64,000 nt of DNA from Hyaloscypha bicolor E (taxonomy: Eukaryota > Ascomycota > Leotiomycetes > Helotiales > Hyaloscyphaceae): assembly GCF_002865645.1 (NCBI RefSeq), contig NW_020194560.1:744001-808000 (forward strand), in the 5' to 3' direction. Positions 50,701 to 63,200 of this stretch are shown in pieces. The notes below the pieces were generated by a model. It searched no databases. It worked only from the letters and a program-made list of their open reading frames with translations, and was not told where the DNA came from. Position 1 is the first letter of the stretch. Every line of letters begins with the position of its first letter. The position numbers and the translations under genes are program-made.

Positions 50701-51300
50701 GTCTGCTATAAAGCTTGGAATTAGTTAGAACTAGCAGTTAAGAATCTGGAAGCTCTGGTATTAATTATAATTCTATAAAAGTAGTAAGTATTATATCTTA
50801 ATATACTATTAATTATAAATGTCTGGGTATCTTCTATCTATTTAATAGGTTCCAAGATATAGTTTTCGCCTATTATCTGATATATAAGAGAAAGAGAAGT
50901 AAGGTTATTTATAAGAGTATTAGTTATAGGAATAGTAGAAATAGGAGTTATAGAAGCGGCTAGGAAGCTCTTAATAGAAATAAAATAGGAATTAAAGTAA
51001 TATTTCTTTTCTTTATCTGTTTCTGCTAGTAAGGCTTCAAAAGCATTACTTACTAGTTTATTCTTATTACTCTTATTATTTTCTTTTCTTTTGAATTCGG
51101 TAATATATTATATATAAGTATTACTAAAGCATTTATTAAAATTGCAGGTATTTCAGGATCTAAATTAGTAAACGTTTCTATTCTTAAATCGAGCCTTTTT
51201 AGCCTCTTATTCCTCCGGTATATACTTTTATAAGTAGTATTCGGGTCTCTTATATATAAAACATAACTTTAGAGTATAATTATTATAATTACGGGACTTG
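47740..51300 (-). pseudogene. Y2 copia gag end and pol, RIP-inactivated
   Basis: Minus strand. The RNase H terminus at 47761-47789 reads NPADSITKLK, the typical Ty1/copia ending. The RT box at about 48,630-48,660 reads GL-x-INNILFI, with a TAA at the x position and Asn-Asn at 48642-48647 in place of Asp-Asp; CLLYSKQLFGIVG-like sequence precedes it. A gag zinc-binding motif at 51210-51263 reads CFIYKRPEYYL-KYIPEE, aligned to the C-F-x-C-x3-G-C-x2-x-x-H-T-P-E-E motif of fungal copia gag; Cys and His are again Tyr. A 72-codon open frame on the opposite strand (49,797-50,015) is a by-product. Confidence 0.78.
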
Positions 51301-53266
51301 AAGTAGTTATTACGGGTTCCGAAGTTGTAACTGGGCCCGTATTAATAATTTCCGAATAAATAATAGTTTAAAGGGTTTTGAGAATAATATTATTAATTAG
51401 TAAAGTAGGTTTCGGTAGTAATTTATTACTTTTTCTTATAGGTAATAATAGATAATTAGAGCTTATTAATAAGCTGGCCGAGATTATTAGAAGAATCCGA
51501 AACTATATATTAGTATACTAGTAAGCCTTAATAGGAAGTAATAATCTTATTATATAGGAATTCGATACTTTATAAGGCAGGAATAAGGCTATACTATAAT
51601 TTATATAGGTTATTAATTAGTATTTGAACAAGCTCAAATATTGTCTTTTTAGAATTCTTTACTATTATAGTTACTAAAATAATAGTATTTTATTTATCTA
51701 AATTTCGATAATAGAAACCGGGGCCTTTCAAAAAGCTATAGATATTTATATAGGCCTCTTTATATATATGGCTTGAAAGCTAGTTATTATAAAAGTAGTC
51801 TTATACTAGTTCCTTTAATATAGTAGGAAAGGCTCTTGCTAGTACCTTTTCTGGAAGCTCTATATATTAGTAGATATCGAGAAAAATAGTAAGTTTATAA
51901 TTGAAACTACTATTAGTTCTATTATATTTTTATATTTCGGAGTATATCTTTATTACTTCCCTAATAAGCTTCCTAATAGAAATAGTAGGTACTAATTAAT
52001 AGTAGTTCGGGTTCGGTAGTAATACTAGTAATAGTAAAAGTAAAAGTAGTAAATAGCCTTAATTTAGAAAAAGTAAATAGATAGCTTGATTTCTCGACTA
52101 AAATTATCTAGTTCTTTTATATCTAGTTCTATCTAGAATAAAATAAACTAATATAATAGGTCCCTAAAAAAGATCTATTCTAATTAAATTATTATTAATA
52201 ATATTAGCTTTATTCTATATACTCTTTATCTCTTTTTAAGTAAGATTAATAAAGAATTATATAATAGTAAGGTTTTTATAATTCTATTTAATATAGATAT
52301 TACTATACTAAAGTTAGGCTTAAAGATTTTATATAAGTATATAATTAATTAGACTATATACTATAGTATTAAAGTTTTTGAAGTTATTCTGGAATAGATC
52401 CTATAGATTATTATTACTCTTCCTATATAAGGTATACTAATATATTTTGGTAGTTATATATTCCTAAAGTTCAGCCTTTATTATAATTACTGGATTAATA
52501 CCATTCTTCCATTTCTTAATTAGTTCCTTTCCCTTATTAGCGTTTATACTAAACCGAGTTCAGGTTCTTCCTAGTATATATATATGGTTTATAGCAGGAG
52601 GGGTTTAAAAGTAAAATAGTTCGTAGTAGGTTTATAGAAAGGGTTTAGTAGTAAAGATATCCAGATACCTGGTTCAGATACCTGATTTAGATACCAGATA
52701 TCTAATTCAAATACCTAATTAAGATACCAGATACCTGATTATTAAGATACCAGATACCTGGTTTAGATACCAGATATCCAGATGCCTAGTAGGATATTAA
52801 AGTAGATATTTTGCCCTTAAATATTTCATCTATAATAAGAAATTTAGAAAGTGAAATATTATGATTCCGGGAGAGTCTAAAGCTTAAAAGACTCGATTTA
52901 ATAGTAAAATTAAAATAGTAGTTAAAGAGCTTCAAGGGCATATATAGGACATATATTCCGGAAAGGTATTTCTATAGATACGGGTATTATATAAGTAGAA
53001 GAGATAATTTCCAAGAAGGTAGTCTTAGAGCCAAAAGAAGTTAGTTTTAAAGAATAGTAGAAATTAAATAAATAATTAATTAAATGGCTAACTGCTTATT
53101 AATTAATAAGAGCTAGGTATCTTCTTTATAGGCTACTGAATACTTTTATAAAGTTAATAAGTAGTTCCTTCCTTTAATATAAAATAGACTAGATTTGTTT
53201 TAGGCTATTAAATACTTTCAGGACTAATCTAAAATCTTCTCTAATCTATATATATAAACTAATTAA
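51301..53266 (-). pseudogene. Y2 gag / 5' region
   Basis: Minus strand, between the 5' LTR and the knuckle. Contains the AGATACC repeat cluster (52,656-52,790). Positions about 52,000-52,550 differ from Y1. No domain recognised apart from the downstream knuckle. Confidence 0.55.
52656..52790. repeat. AGATACC/GGTATCT repeat cluster in Y2
   Basis: Roughly ten copies of AGATACCWGR in both orientations, matching Y1 at 38,817-38,938. Similar words occur at the start of the G LTRs (13,490-13,530; 56,960-57,005). Confidence 0.85.
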
Positions 53267-53551
53267 TATCGGTTTACTAGTAATATATAGTACTATTATA
53301 TAGGTATAGAAATACTAGTTATATTAGTTAGTAAAGTTATTATTATTCCGAAATAGGAATTATAGTATTATAGTATTAATATATAATCCCTAAATCTACT
53401 AAGCCTAAAGGGGTCTAGTCTACTAGTCAAGTTACTAATGAGATATAAGGTTATATAACTATATCCTATATCTCATATCCTATTACCTATATCCTATTAC
53501 TTATATCTCATAACTATATATATAACTCCCAAAGAAATAGCTATACTAATA
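53267..53551 (-). repeat. Y2 LTR (right, 5' LTR)
   Basis: Pairs with 47193-47477 and is followed by TSD ATAAA. Confidence 0.92.
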
Positions 53552-53949
53552 ATAAATTTAAAATTATTATATAAATACTTTATTAAATTAGATACTATTT
53601 AAAAGAAATATCTAATAATTAATATAATATATTTTTACTAGATATATAAATAATAAGAGATTATAGAAATTAAATAAATTAAGAAAAAATCGAATTCTAC
53701 TAACTTTATAACGAAATTAAAAATATTAAATACTTTTAAATATTTAAATAATACAAATATAATATAATTAGATATAAAAAAAATTAAATATAAATAAAAT
53801 AGGAAATAGATATATAAAATAGAAATATAAAATAAAACAATAGATATAAATATATAAAGTATTTAGAAAGTCTAATACTAGGCCGGATTAGGAAATTAAT
53901 ATATAATTAAAGAAAAATACTATTTTTCGCGTTTTTAGAAAAGTTCTAA
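53552..53949 (+). pseudogene. Y-host copia RNase H end and 3' region
   Basis: Resumes after Y2. Reads S-N-S-T-N-F-I-T-K-L-K near 53,690-53,720, the RIP form of the copia NPADSITKLK end. The stretch then aligns to Y2 and Y1, except that the 36-nt palindrome plus roughly 15 flanking bp present in both is absent here (expected near 53,835). Confidence 0.7.
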
Positions 53950-54238
53950 TATTAATATAGCTATTTCTTTAAAAGTTATATATATAATTATAGAATTCGG
54001 AATATAAGTAATAAAATATAAATAATAAAATATAAGATATAAGATATAATTATATAATCTTTTATTTTATAAGTAATTTAACTAATAAGTAATTTTTATT
54101 AAATTTAATAGATTTAGGAATTATATATTAATATTATAATATTATAATTCTTATTTCTAAAAAACGATTTTACTAATTTATATACTAGTATTTTATATAT
54201 TTTATATAATAGTATTATATATTATTATTAAACTAATA
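53950..54238 (+). repeat. 3' LTR of Y-host
   Basis: Starts TATTAATATAGCTATTTC and ends TTAAACTAATA. Reverse complement of the Y1 and Y2 LTRs; 289 bp. Confidence 0.8.
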
Positions 54239-56949
54239 CTTAATTATAAGTCGAGTATTTTTATTATAATTCTTTATCTTAATTTAATATCTAATAAAAT
54301 AATTCTCTATTTTTTTTAATATAAGCTTATTAATTCTAAAAAGAATTCTAAAAAAATATTATTATATTTATTTTTATTATTAATTATTTTATAAAAAGTA
54401 TTAAATAAGTTTATCTAAAAACTATAGTTTTTTAAAATAATAATCTTAATTATAGATTTTAATATAAAGATAAATTAAAGTATAAGTTTTAAAGAAATTA
54501 ATTAAAAAGTTTATTAGTATAAAACCGGGCTTATAACTAATATATATATAAATTATAAAATAGAAAATTATATTAAATAGTAAAAAAATTAATTAAGCTT
54601 ATTAGAAAAAAACTTAAATAAAATATAAAGCTTTAAAATATAAATATATAAACTTTAATTAAATAAAGAAATTATACTAGTCCCAAATTAGTAATTCTTA
54701 TTATAATAAAATCTTAGTTTTCAAAATATTCTTAATATATTTCTAATATATTTCTTTAATAAAGCAGTTATATTATATATAAAATTATATAACTTAGAAA
54801 TAATTATATTAGATAATTAGATTAAAAACTAAATTATAATAGTTTATTAAAAAGAAAAAAATAAGAAGTCTTTTATATATTATTAAAAAAGAAGAAAATA
54901 TTTAATAAAAAAATTTATATAATAAAAACTCGAAAATATTTAATTAAAAGTTATAAATAAATAAAAGATTAAATTAAAAGCTATATAAAAAAGAAAAAAA
55001 ACCTTATTAAATTTAATACTATTTTAAAAAATATTTAATAATATATAATTATAAAGAAATTATAAATATTTTTAAAATATATATATAAATTATATAAATT
55101 ATATTTTGTTTTTATTTAAAAAAAAATTGGTTTTTTTAAACTTTAATTCTTTTAATAATAAACTTATATTTTTTATTAATAACTTATAATTTCTTTAAAT
55201 AATTACTATTATTTTTCATTTTATTATTATTTTTTATTATTATTAATATTATTTAAATCATTAAAAAAAACTTTTAGTTTTTTATAAGTTTATATATTTC
55301 TTTAATATTTAGCTTTTTTTAATAATAATTTTTCTAGTTCTTTTAATTAAAAAAAAGCTTTTATAAATAAAAAATAATAAAAATTCTTTTTATTAAAATA
55401 AATTTCAGTTATAATAATAATAAAATATAATAAGAAAGATTTTTATATAAATAAGATAAGAAAAGTTATTTAATAATTATATTTTTTAATATTAATTTTT
55501 ATATTAGCTATTTTAAATTTAATAATAATATTATAAAATTTATTATTTTATTTGATAATTTTTCTTTTTATAATATAATAGGGAATTAGATAACGAGTTA
55601 TATAGCTAGTTAGATACTTTTGGCTATTTACTATTCCTATATATAGCTTTTTTCTCCTTTTCTTTTTTTCTTTTTATTATTATAATATTTCGAATACTCA
55701 AGTTCTTAATATATATTTTAGTATTCTTATATATTTCTCTTTAATAGTTTTAAAGTTTTTAATTTTACTTTTTTTAATATTAATAATACTTTAAAATCTC
55801 AATTAATTAATTAATTTTTATTAATTAATATTAGATATATTGTAATTAGCTATTTAAAAAGCTATAAACTAGTTTTAAAAGAAATAATATTTTATTTTAA
55901 ATTATTTCTTAATTATTTATATTTTAATTTTCTTTTTATTAATATTTATTTTATATTTCTATTATATTTATATATTTTATTTTTTATATATCCTTTATAT
56001 TACTTCTTTTTCTTTTTATATTATTTTATATTAATAAAAATCTTTTGAAATAAATAATAAAATAAGATATATTTATATTATAAAATCTTTATTATTTTCT
56101 TTTATATTTTAATACTTTAAATATTATTAGAATTATATTTCTATTTCTATTATATTATTCTTTTATTTTTTTTTTATTTCTATTTAGTTTAGTTTATTTT
56201 TAATTATTTTCTATATTAGTATTTATTTATATAATAAAAACTTAATTTTTATTTTTATTTTTTATAATTATATTAATTTAAATATATCTAATTATTATAT
56301 ATAGTTTCTTTATTATATATATTATTATTTTAGCTTTATTTCTTTATTTAAAGAAAAGAAAATTCGAATATATATAATATATTTATATAATTCAAGTTTA
56401 TTTTAATTTATTTTTTATCTAAGAAAGTATTTGAAAGATATTCTTATGATTTTATAAAGCTTTAATTTTATAACTTATAATTATTATATTAATATTATTT
56501 ATATAATTCTTTTAAGAATAGTAAAATAATAATAAAAAAAGTTTCTAAACTAATAATATATTATAATTAGTTCTTATAAGCTATAATATTATTTAAAGCT
56601 TATAAATTAATAATATTAGAATTTATAATATTAAAGAAGCTTATTAATATTAAAAAAAAAATGTAATTATTAAATTTAATATAAGTATTTTTAATAAGCT
56701 AAATAATATATAATAAAATAAGTTTTTAAAATAAAAAAAACTTTATTAAAAACAAATCTAAACTAGAATTATTTAATAAAAAACTAAATATTTATAAAGC
56801 TAATAATAAAGAATTTAAAAATAATTATTAATAATATCTTTAGAGGCAAATAAAAAAAGCCAAATAAAATTAAAATAATAATAAATAGCCATAAAGTTAA
56901 AGATTAAAATAAAATTATAAAGTATAATAAAGCTTTTAACTAATATATT
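54239..56949 (+). mobile_element. X copy 3, left part
   Basis: From about 54,960 it matches X copy 2 from 41,455 onward (AACCTTATTAAATYTAAT, TTTAATAATATATAATT, then the start of the unidentified coding-like region). Positions 54,239-54,960 could not be aligned with confidence. Near-saturated AT. It is interrupted by a Z LTR and at 56,949 by G2, and resumes at 63,635. Confidence 0.65.
55574..55743 (+). mobile_element. Solo LTR family Z, 170 bp, TSD ATAA/ATAG
   Basis: Same length as, and reverse complement of, 35318-35487: TATAATAGGGAATTAG, CCTATATATAGC, CGAATACTCAAGTTCTTAA, ending TCTCTTTA. Flanked by ATAA (55570-55573) and ATAG (55744-55747), a G/A difference as RIP would give. Strongly RIP-mutated, unlike its sibling. 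Confidence 0.8.
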
Positions 56950-57223
56950 TATTATAATTCCCAGATACCCGATATCTGAGATATCTTACTAGATACCAGA
57001 TGCCTTCTAGATATATGTAATATAGCCGCCTTATTAGAGAAGTATACTTGAAATATACTAGAGATATTTAAAAGGCTAAGCCCCTTCGGAACTAGTATAT
57101 TATAGGATATATATATTCCCTTATAGTCTCCTATATTCTAGTTTTTCCTTCCTTAGCTTTAAATCGTCTTTATAAGAGACCTTTTATCTTGCTTTCTAAG
57201 CCCTAAATACTATACCCGTAATA
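56950..57223 (+). repeat. G2 5' LTR
   Basis: TATTATAATTCCC to CCCGTAATA, the RIP form of TGTTACG...CGTAACA, followed by AGTATTTAAAGCTTACTT as in G1. Confidence 0.93.
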
Positions 57224-60200
57224 GTATTTAAAGCTTACTTCCTTTAATTCTATAGAGGATTTCAAATAAACTAATTCAGAACTATTAGTAATATAGGTAC
57301 TACTAAGATAATAGAATCTCAGAAATACAAGTAATAGACTCCAGAATAATAAAAGCAAAAAGCTTTAGAACCCTTAGAGAAATCAGGTATTTATATTTTT
57401 ATAAATATATACTAGTAATATATTAGAAATCTCTCCCAAAAACCCGAAAATTAAAGAACCTCGAATAAAGGCTATTCTTTAACTAAGTCCTAGAGTAATA
57501 GGTACTTATAGGCCAGTAATCTAACTATTACCCTCAAGTCTTATCTTATAACCTTATAGGCCCTATATATATACTAGTAATAAGACTGCCAGGGAAAATA
57601 TAGTAGAGAAAAAATATAATAGGTTAATTTCCCAGAATATTATATAACCAGGAACTATATTAACTTCTGCCAAGTCTTCTGGTAAAGCTCTTACTAGTTC
57701 AGGTTATTCTATTAGTAGCCCTTTCTGAACCAAATGTCCCGTTAGTATTCCTAAAGAATTTATAAACAAGTTTATAAAAATAGAACTCTTTGCTTTTATT
57801 ATAAAGCTTCTAGAGACTAATAACTATATTACTATTAGAGAGTTATATAAATAGGCCAAAAAACCCAATATCTTATTCTTAGATATTAATATTATTATAA
57901 AGAGCTATTTTATATAAGAATACCTATAATTATAATAAAGCTATTCTCGAGAATACTAAGCTCTATAATACTAAGCTTAAGAATAATATTAAATACTATA
58001 TAGCTATAATAGATTAGCTTATAATAGCTCTAACTATTTCTGCTTTATTTATTCCAGTTACTCTAAATTCTTTCTAAAAGAATTCCGAATTATCTCTTGC
58101 TTATTTCTATCTAGAATCTCTTATATCTTATATTTCCTTTAGAAGTACTAGAGTTACTAAGCTCTTAGATCTAACTCTCTTTACTAAAGATTATACTATT
58201 TTTAATAACTAGCTAGTTCAGATTAAGAATAAGTTATAAGGAAATACTAATTTATATTTCTTAGAAAATCTCAAGATTATTTATATTTCTAATAGACTTA
58301 CTAGTAATATTCTTGCCCTAACTAACTCCTATATAAATAAAGATAGTCCGAATTAGTATTATTAGCTCTTAGAGCTTTACTCTTACTTAAAGAAGCTATA
58401 CTCTAACTCTAATAAGATATAGAATACTTATTATAACTTTAGTAAACTTTAAATATACTCTAGTTAAGTATTTTAGAAGTTCTATATTTTCTTCTTATAA
58501 TTATTTATAAAAGGTAATATTAGTCTTTAAGATATTAAGTATAAACTAAATAAGAAGCTCTTACTAAAGCTCTAGAAATTAGTATATATATACTATAATA
58601 ATTCTTCTATTAATATTATTTGCTTTACTTAGTATTATATTACTAATAATTAGTAAATTAAGGCTATATATAAAAAGACTAAAAAGTATAAGAAAATAAA
58701 AGCTATTTTAGCCAAGTTTATTTCTAGTATTATATTCTCGTATATTCCTAAAAAGTATATTCCTAAGAAAGAGACTAAAAAGCCTATATTAACTATTATT
58801 ATTAAATATATACTTTCTTATAAGTATAAGTAATATTCTATAAAGACTAAGGATCTTTTAATTATTAAATATTATAACTATAATAAGTTTGGCTACTATA
58901 TTAGATACTATCTAGTTCTATATAGTAAGGAAACTAAGATAGCTCTTTCTAGAATCGAGTTAGGCTTAGGTCTTATTTTACTAGAATATATTATTCTAGT
59001 AAAGTATTTAGAGAATTCGAGTTCTAATTCTAGTATAGAACCGGGAAACAAGTATTCCTAAAGAAAGTTTCTATTTTAGAGACTTATAATATGAATTTAG
59101 TAAAGATTAACTTAATTTGTCTAATAAAAGGAAATATTCTTATAATATCTTATATTATTAGTATAAATAAATTAGAAATTAAGTTTTCTTCACTTATTAA
59201 TACTAGAACTAATAGTTATACTTTTATTAATATAAAGCTTACTTAATTTATAGAATAATTCTTAGGAATAGAACTATAACTTCTTTTCTTACCCTATATT
59301 ATATATAGTTTTAATAGAAAGCTAGCTGAGTTTACTAAGAAATATATAGAAGTCTTATTTCTAATTAATAAATAAAGCATTAATATACCTATAATTATTC
59401 TAAATCTTAGAAATTATAATATTATTCGTAATAGGAAATAAGTAATATATATTAATATTCTAGTTAATTATAGAAAATATAGGCTTATATAGCTAAAGAA
59501 TAAGCCTAAATCTGTATAATTCGGTTATATTATTAGTACTTTATAGTAATAGCTAGAGAAATAACCTAATAAGAAATATTAAAAAAATACTAATTAATAA
59601 GATTCTATTATAAGCTATTTCTAGAAATCTTTTATTCTAAAGTAATCTTCCTTCTTTTAAACTAATTAGAGGAAATTATATAGGACTATAAAAAAGTAGC
59701 TTCTATAGCCTAATTAAAATATAATATCTAAATAAAAGCCAAAGAAGCAAGAAGAGGTTCTTAATAAAAAATAAATATTAAACCTAGCTATTTTTACTTT
59801 TATAGTATTTAATTATATAGCTAAGAAAGAAAATAATATTATTAGTTAAATCTCTATTTATAAGATTAATAAGGAGCTTAAAGCTCGGAAAAAAGAAGCT
59901 ATTTCTGGCCTAGAGAATTAATAACCGGGAGAAATAGAGCTTTAGTAGCTATAGAGGATATTACTTCCGGAATTCAAGAAATATACCTCTATTTTCTCTA
60001 AAAAGAAATCTAATATCCTTTTTTTCTATAGATTATATAATTATAAGATTTAGGTTAAAGGCCTAAAAAGAACTAAGAGTATTAGATATTAATTCTTCCG
60101 GTAGTAATTTACTTAAAAGCTTCTAGAAATTAAGTATTTCTTAAAAGATAATCTGGCTAAGGGCTTTATTAAAGCTAGTTAGGCTCTCTTTATTTTACTA

Positions 60201-63200
60201 GTTCTTTTTATAAAGAAAGTAAATAGAGGTTTATATTTCTATATTAATTTCTGCTATCTAAATAATATTATCCGGAAGAATTAATATCTTCTTTTATTTA
60301 TTAATAAGACTTTAAGTTAATTATCTAAGGCCAAGATCTATACTAAATTAGATATTTATTAAGCTTTCTATTATATAGCTATAGACCCGAACTCTCAGAA
60401 GCTAATAATATTCCGTACCTATTATAAAATATATAAATATAATATTTTCTAGAAAGGCCTTATAAATGGCCTGACTATATATTAATATTATATAAATAAT
60501 ATACTTTTTAAGTATCTAGATAACTTTTATATAATATATTTTAATAATATTCTTATTTACTTAGAGAACCTAGTAAAGTATAAATAATATATATGAAAAG
60601 TACTAGACCATTTATATTTTACTAGCTTTTAAATAAATATTAAGAAATCGGAATTTAAAGTTATATATATAAAGTATTTAGGCTTTATTATTTTTATATC
60701 TGGTATTAAAGTAAATTCTAATAAAGTTAAAGTAATATATAACTAGTAATTTCTAAAAATAGTTAAGAGTATATAGTTCTTTCTTAGCTTTTATAATTTT
60801 TATAAATACTTTATTAGAGAATACAGACGAATTACTAGACTTCTTACTTTATTTATAAAAAAGGGAATTTCTTTTAAGTAGTCCGAGTAATATTAAAAGG
60901 CTTTTATTTGCCTAAAAAAAGCTATAATTTCTATCTTAATTCTATAATACTATAATTCAGATTTACTTATAATAATAGAAATAAATATATCTAAAGAAAT
61001 AATTACTAATCTATTCTTTTAATAAGACCCAGAAATAGGCCTTTAGTATCCTATAGCTTATTTTTCTAAAACTATATTCCTAGTAAAGCTTAATTATAAT
61101 ATATATAATAAGAAGATACTTACTATAGTATAAGTACTAGAGAAATAAAGAACTGAGCTAGAGGGCCTTTAGAATACTTTTTTTAAGATCTATTCTAATT
61201 ACTATATCTTAGAGTATTTTATAATTACTAAAAAGCTTTCTTCTTAATAAGCTAGATAAGCTAAGCTCTTATTCTATTATTATTTTAAGCTTATATATTA
61301 TTCTAGAAAATTAAATAAGTAAGTAAATACTTTATTATAATAATAAAATAAAATAGATATTTAGGGCCAGATTAAGAAGAAGCTATAAACTTAAGTACTT
61401 TTCCCTAAAAATAAAATTAATTCGGAGATTATCTATAACTTATAGCTTATAGTAATACTTTATAAAGTCGGCTTACTTAATTCGGAATTCGGCCCTAAAA
61501 ACCAAGTATATACTAAGAACTTTCCGGAAAAAAATATTCTTATTAGAAATATAATTCCCCTAAAAGAAAATATTCTCTTAGAAGCTTTACTAGTAAACTC
61601 TGCTATAGTAGCCCCTATAGAAGTACTATTAGAAGCTCCTATTAAGTATAGTAGTTTATAACTTATAAATAAGATCCTATAAGATAATTATATATTACTA
61701 GATTTAGAGAAGCTATATATAATAGCCCAAGCCAAAAGTAATATCTAGATACTATAAAATAGCCTTCTTTTATATTATAGAAGACTCTATATTATAGAGG
61801 ATATAATAATTCCCGAATTACATTTATAAATTGCCCTAATTTATAAAGTATATAATAAATCCCTTTCTGGATATTCTGGATATATAAAGCTTTATTAGCT
61901 ATTAAAAAGCAATATTACTAGCTATCTATAAGCAAGGATATTAATTAATACTATAGTAATTACTATACTTATAGGAGATTATATATATCTAGAAATAAGA
62001 AGCCTAATTTACTTTATTTCTTTCTAGTTCCTAATTACTTCTAGTAATATATTACTATAAATTTCAAGAGCTATCTAGAAAGTAAATCAGGCTATAATAT
62101 AATTACTATATTCGTGGATTACTTATTTAAGTGCCTAATTATAATTCTGGTACGAGATATAATTATAGCCAAGTAGCTAGTACTCCTATTTTTATTTTAT
62201 ATAATATACTAAGTAAGTATTTCAGAAATAATTATATTAGATTAGGAACCCTAATTTATATCCGATTTTTGGAGCGAATTCTATACGAGAATTAGTATAA
62301 AGCTTAAGTTCTTTATAGCTAATTATTCCTAAACAAATAAATAAACGGAGATTATTAATTAGTACTTTAATTAGAAATTATACTTATATATTAACTATTA
62401 CTAGAATAACTAGGATAAATAGGTTATTATAATTAATTATTAATAAGCCTTTCTTTAGTATAAAACTATTAGCTAGTTCCTATTTATAACTAAAAAGGGC
62501 TATAAGCCTTATATTTCTCTAGACTAGAACTTCCCTATTAAAGCTAACTTACCTAAGAAGAAGCTAAATAGAAATAAAGCTAAAGTATTAATAAAGTAAT
62601 TATATAAATTATAATAACTTATCTAAGGCTATATAGAATAAGTATAGAAATAATATATAATATAAGCTAATAAGTACTACTATCTAATTAATTTTAAAGT
62701 CGGGAATAAAGTATGAATTATTATAAAATACTAGAAATCCGATTATCTAAGCCAGAAGCTAGGGAACTAAATAGAAAGCCTATTTGAGATTCTAGAATAG
62801 TATAGCTATTTATTTCTCCTAAAACTACTAGAAACTATAAAGATATACCTAGTTTTCTATATAGAGAAGCTATAAAAAGACTTCTAGAATTCTTTACTAA
62901 GTTAAGCAAACCCGGAATTACCTTTATTAATACTAGAGAATAGTAAATAAAAGTATAGTATTAAATAGGTTATTATAATTAAGCTAGTAAGAAATAAGCT
63001 AAAGTATAGAATTTAGTAAATTATTTAGAATAAGGATCTAGTATAATATCTAGCTTTAGTACTAAGTAATAGCCTCCTGGTTTTATAAAGTTTCTATAAT
63101 AATAATATTAATATACTAGAACCTTTATAAAACCTGTAATACTAGCTAGACTATATAAAAAATAATACTTATTTAAAACTATATAGAAATAATAATAAAC

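Larger units (their letters stand above)
47193..53551 (-). mobile_element. Ty1/copia element Y2, TSD ATAAA
   Basis: LTRs 47193-47477 and 53267-53551, both 285 bp. ATAAA at 47188-47192 and 53552-53556. Inserted in opposite orientation into Y-host, a copy of its own family. It retains more G/C than Y1 and Y-host, so it is the youngest of the three or the least RIP-exposed. Confidence 0.92.
4106..54238 (+). mobile_element. Outermost Ty1/copia element 'Y-host', split by nested insertions
   Basis: Three separated blocks together read as one plus-strand copy of copia family Y: a 5' LTR plus start of the interior (about 4,106-5,150), pol sequence (45,769-47,192) and the pol end with the 3' LTR (53,552-54,238). 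Each aligns to the reverse complement of Y1 and Y2. Between them lie the X complex and Y2. The blocks do not add up to a full interior: about 2.8 kb of gag/IN expected before 45,769 is missing, and 5,150-5,560 could not be aligned to Y, so a deletion accompanied or followed nesting. No TSD for the whole element was found (CTTAA lies to the right; nothing matching on the left). Confidence 0.7.
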
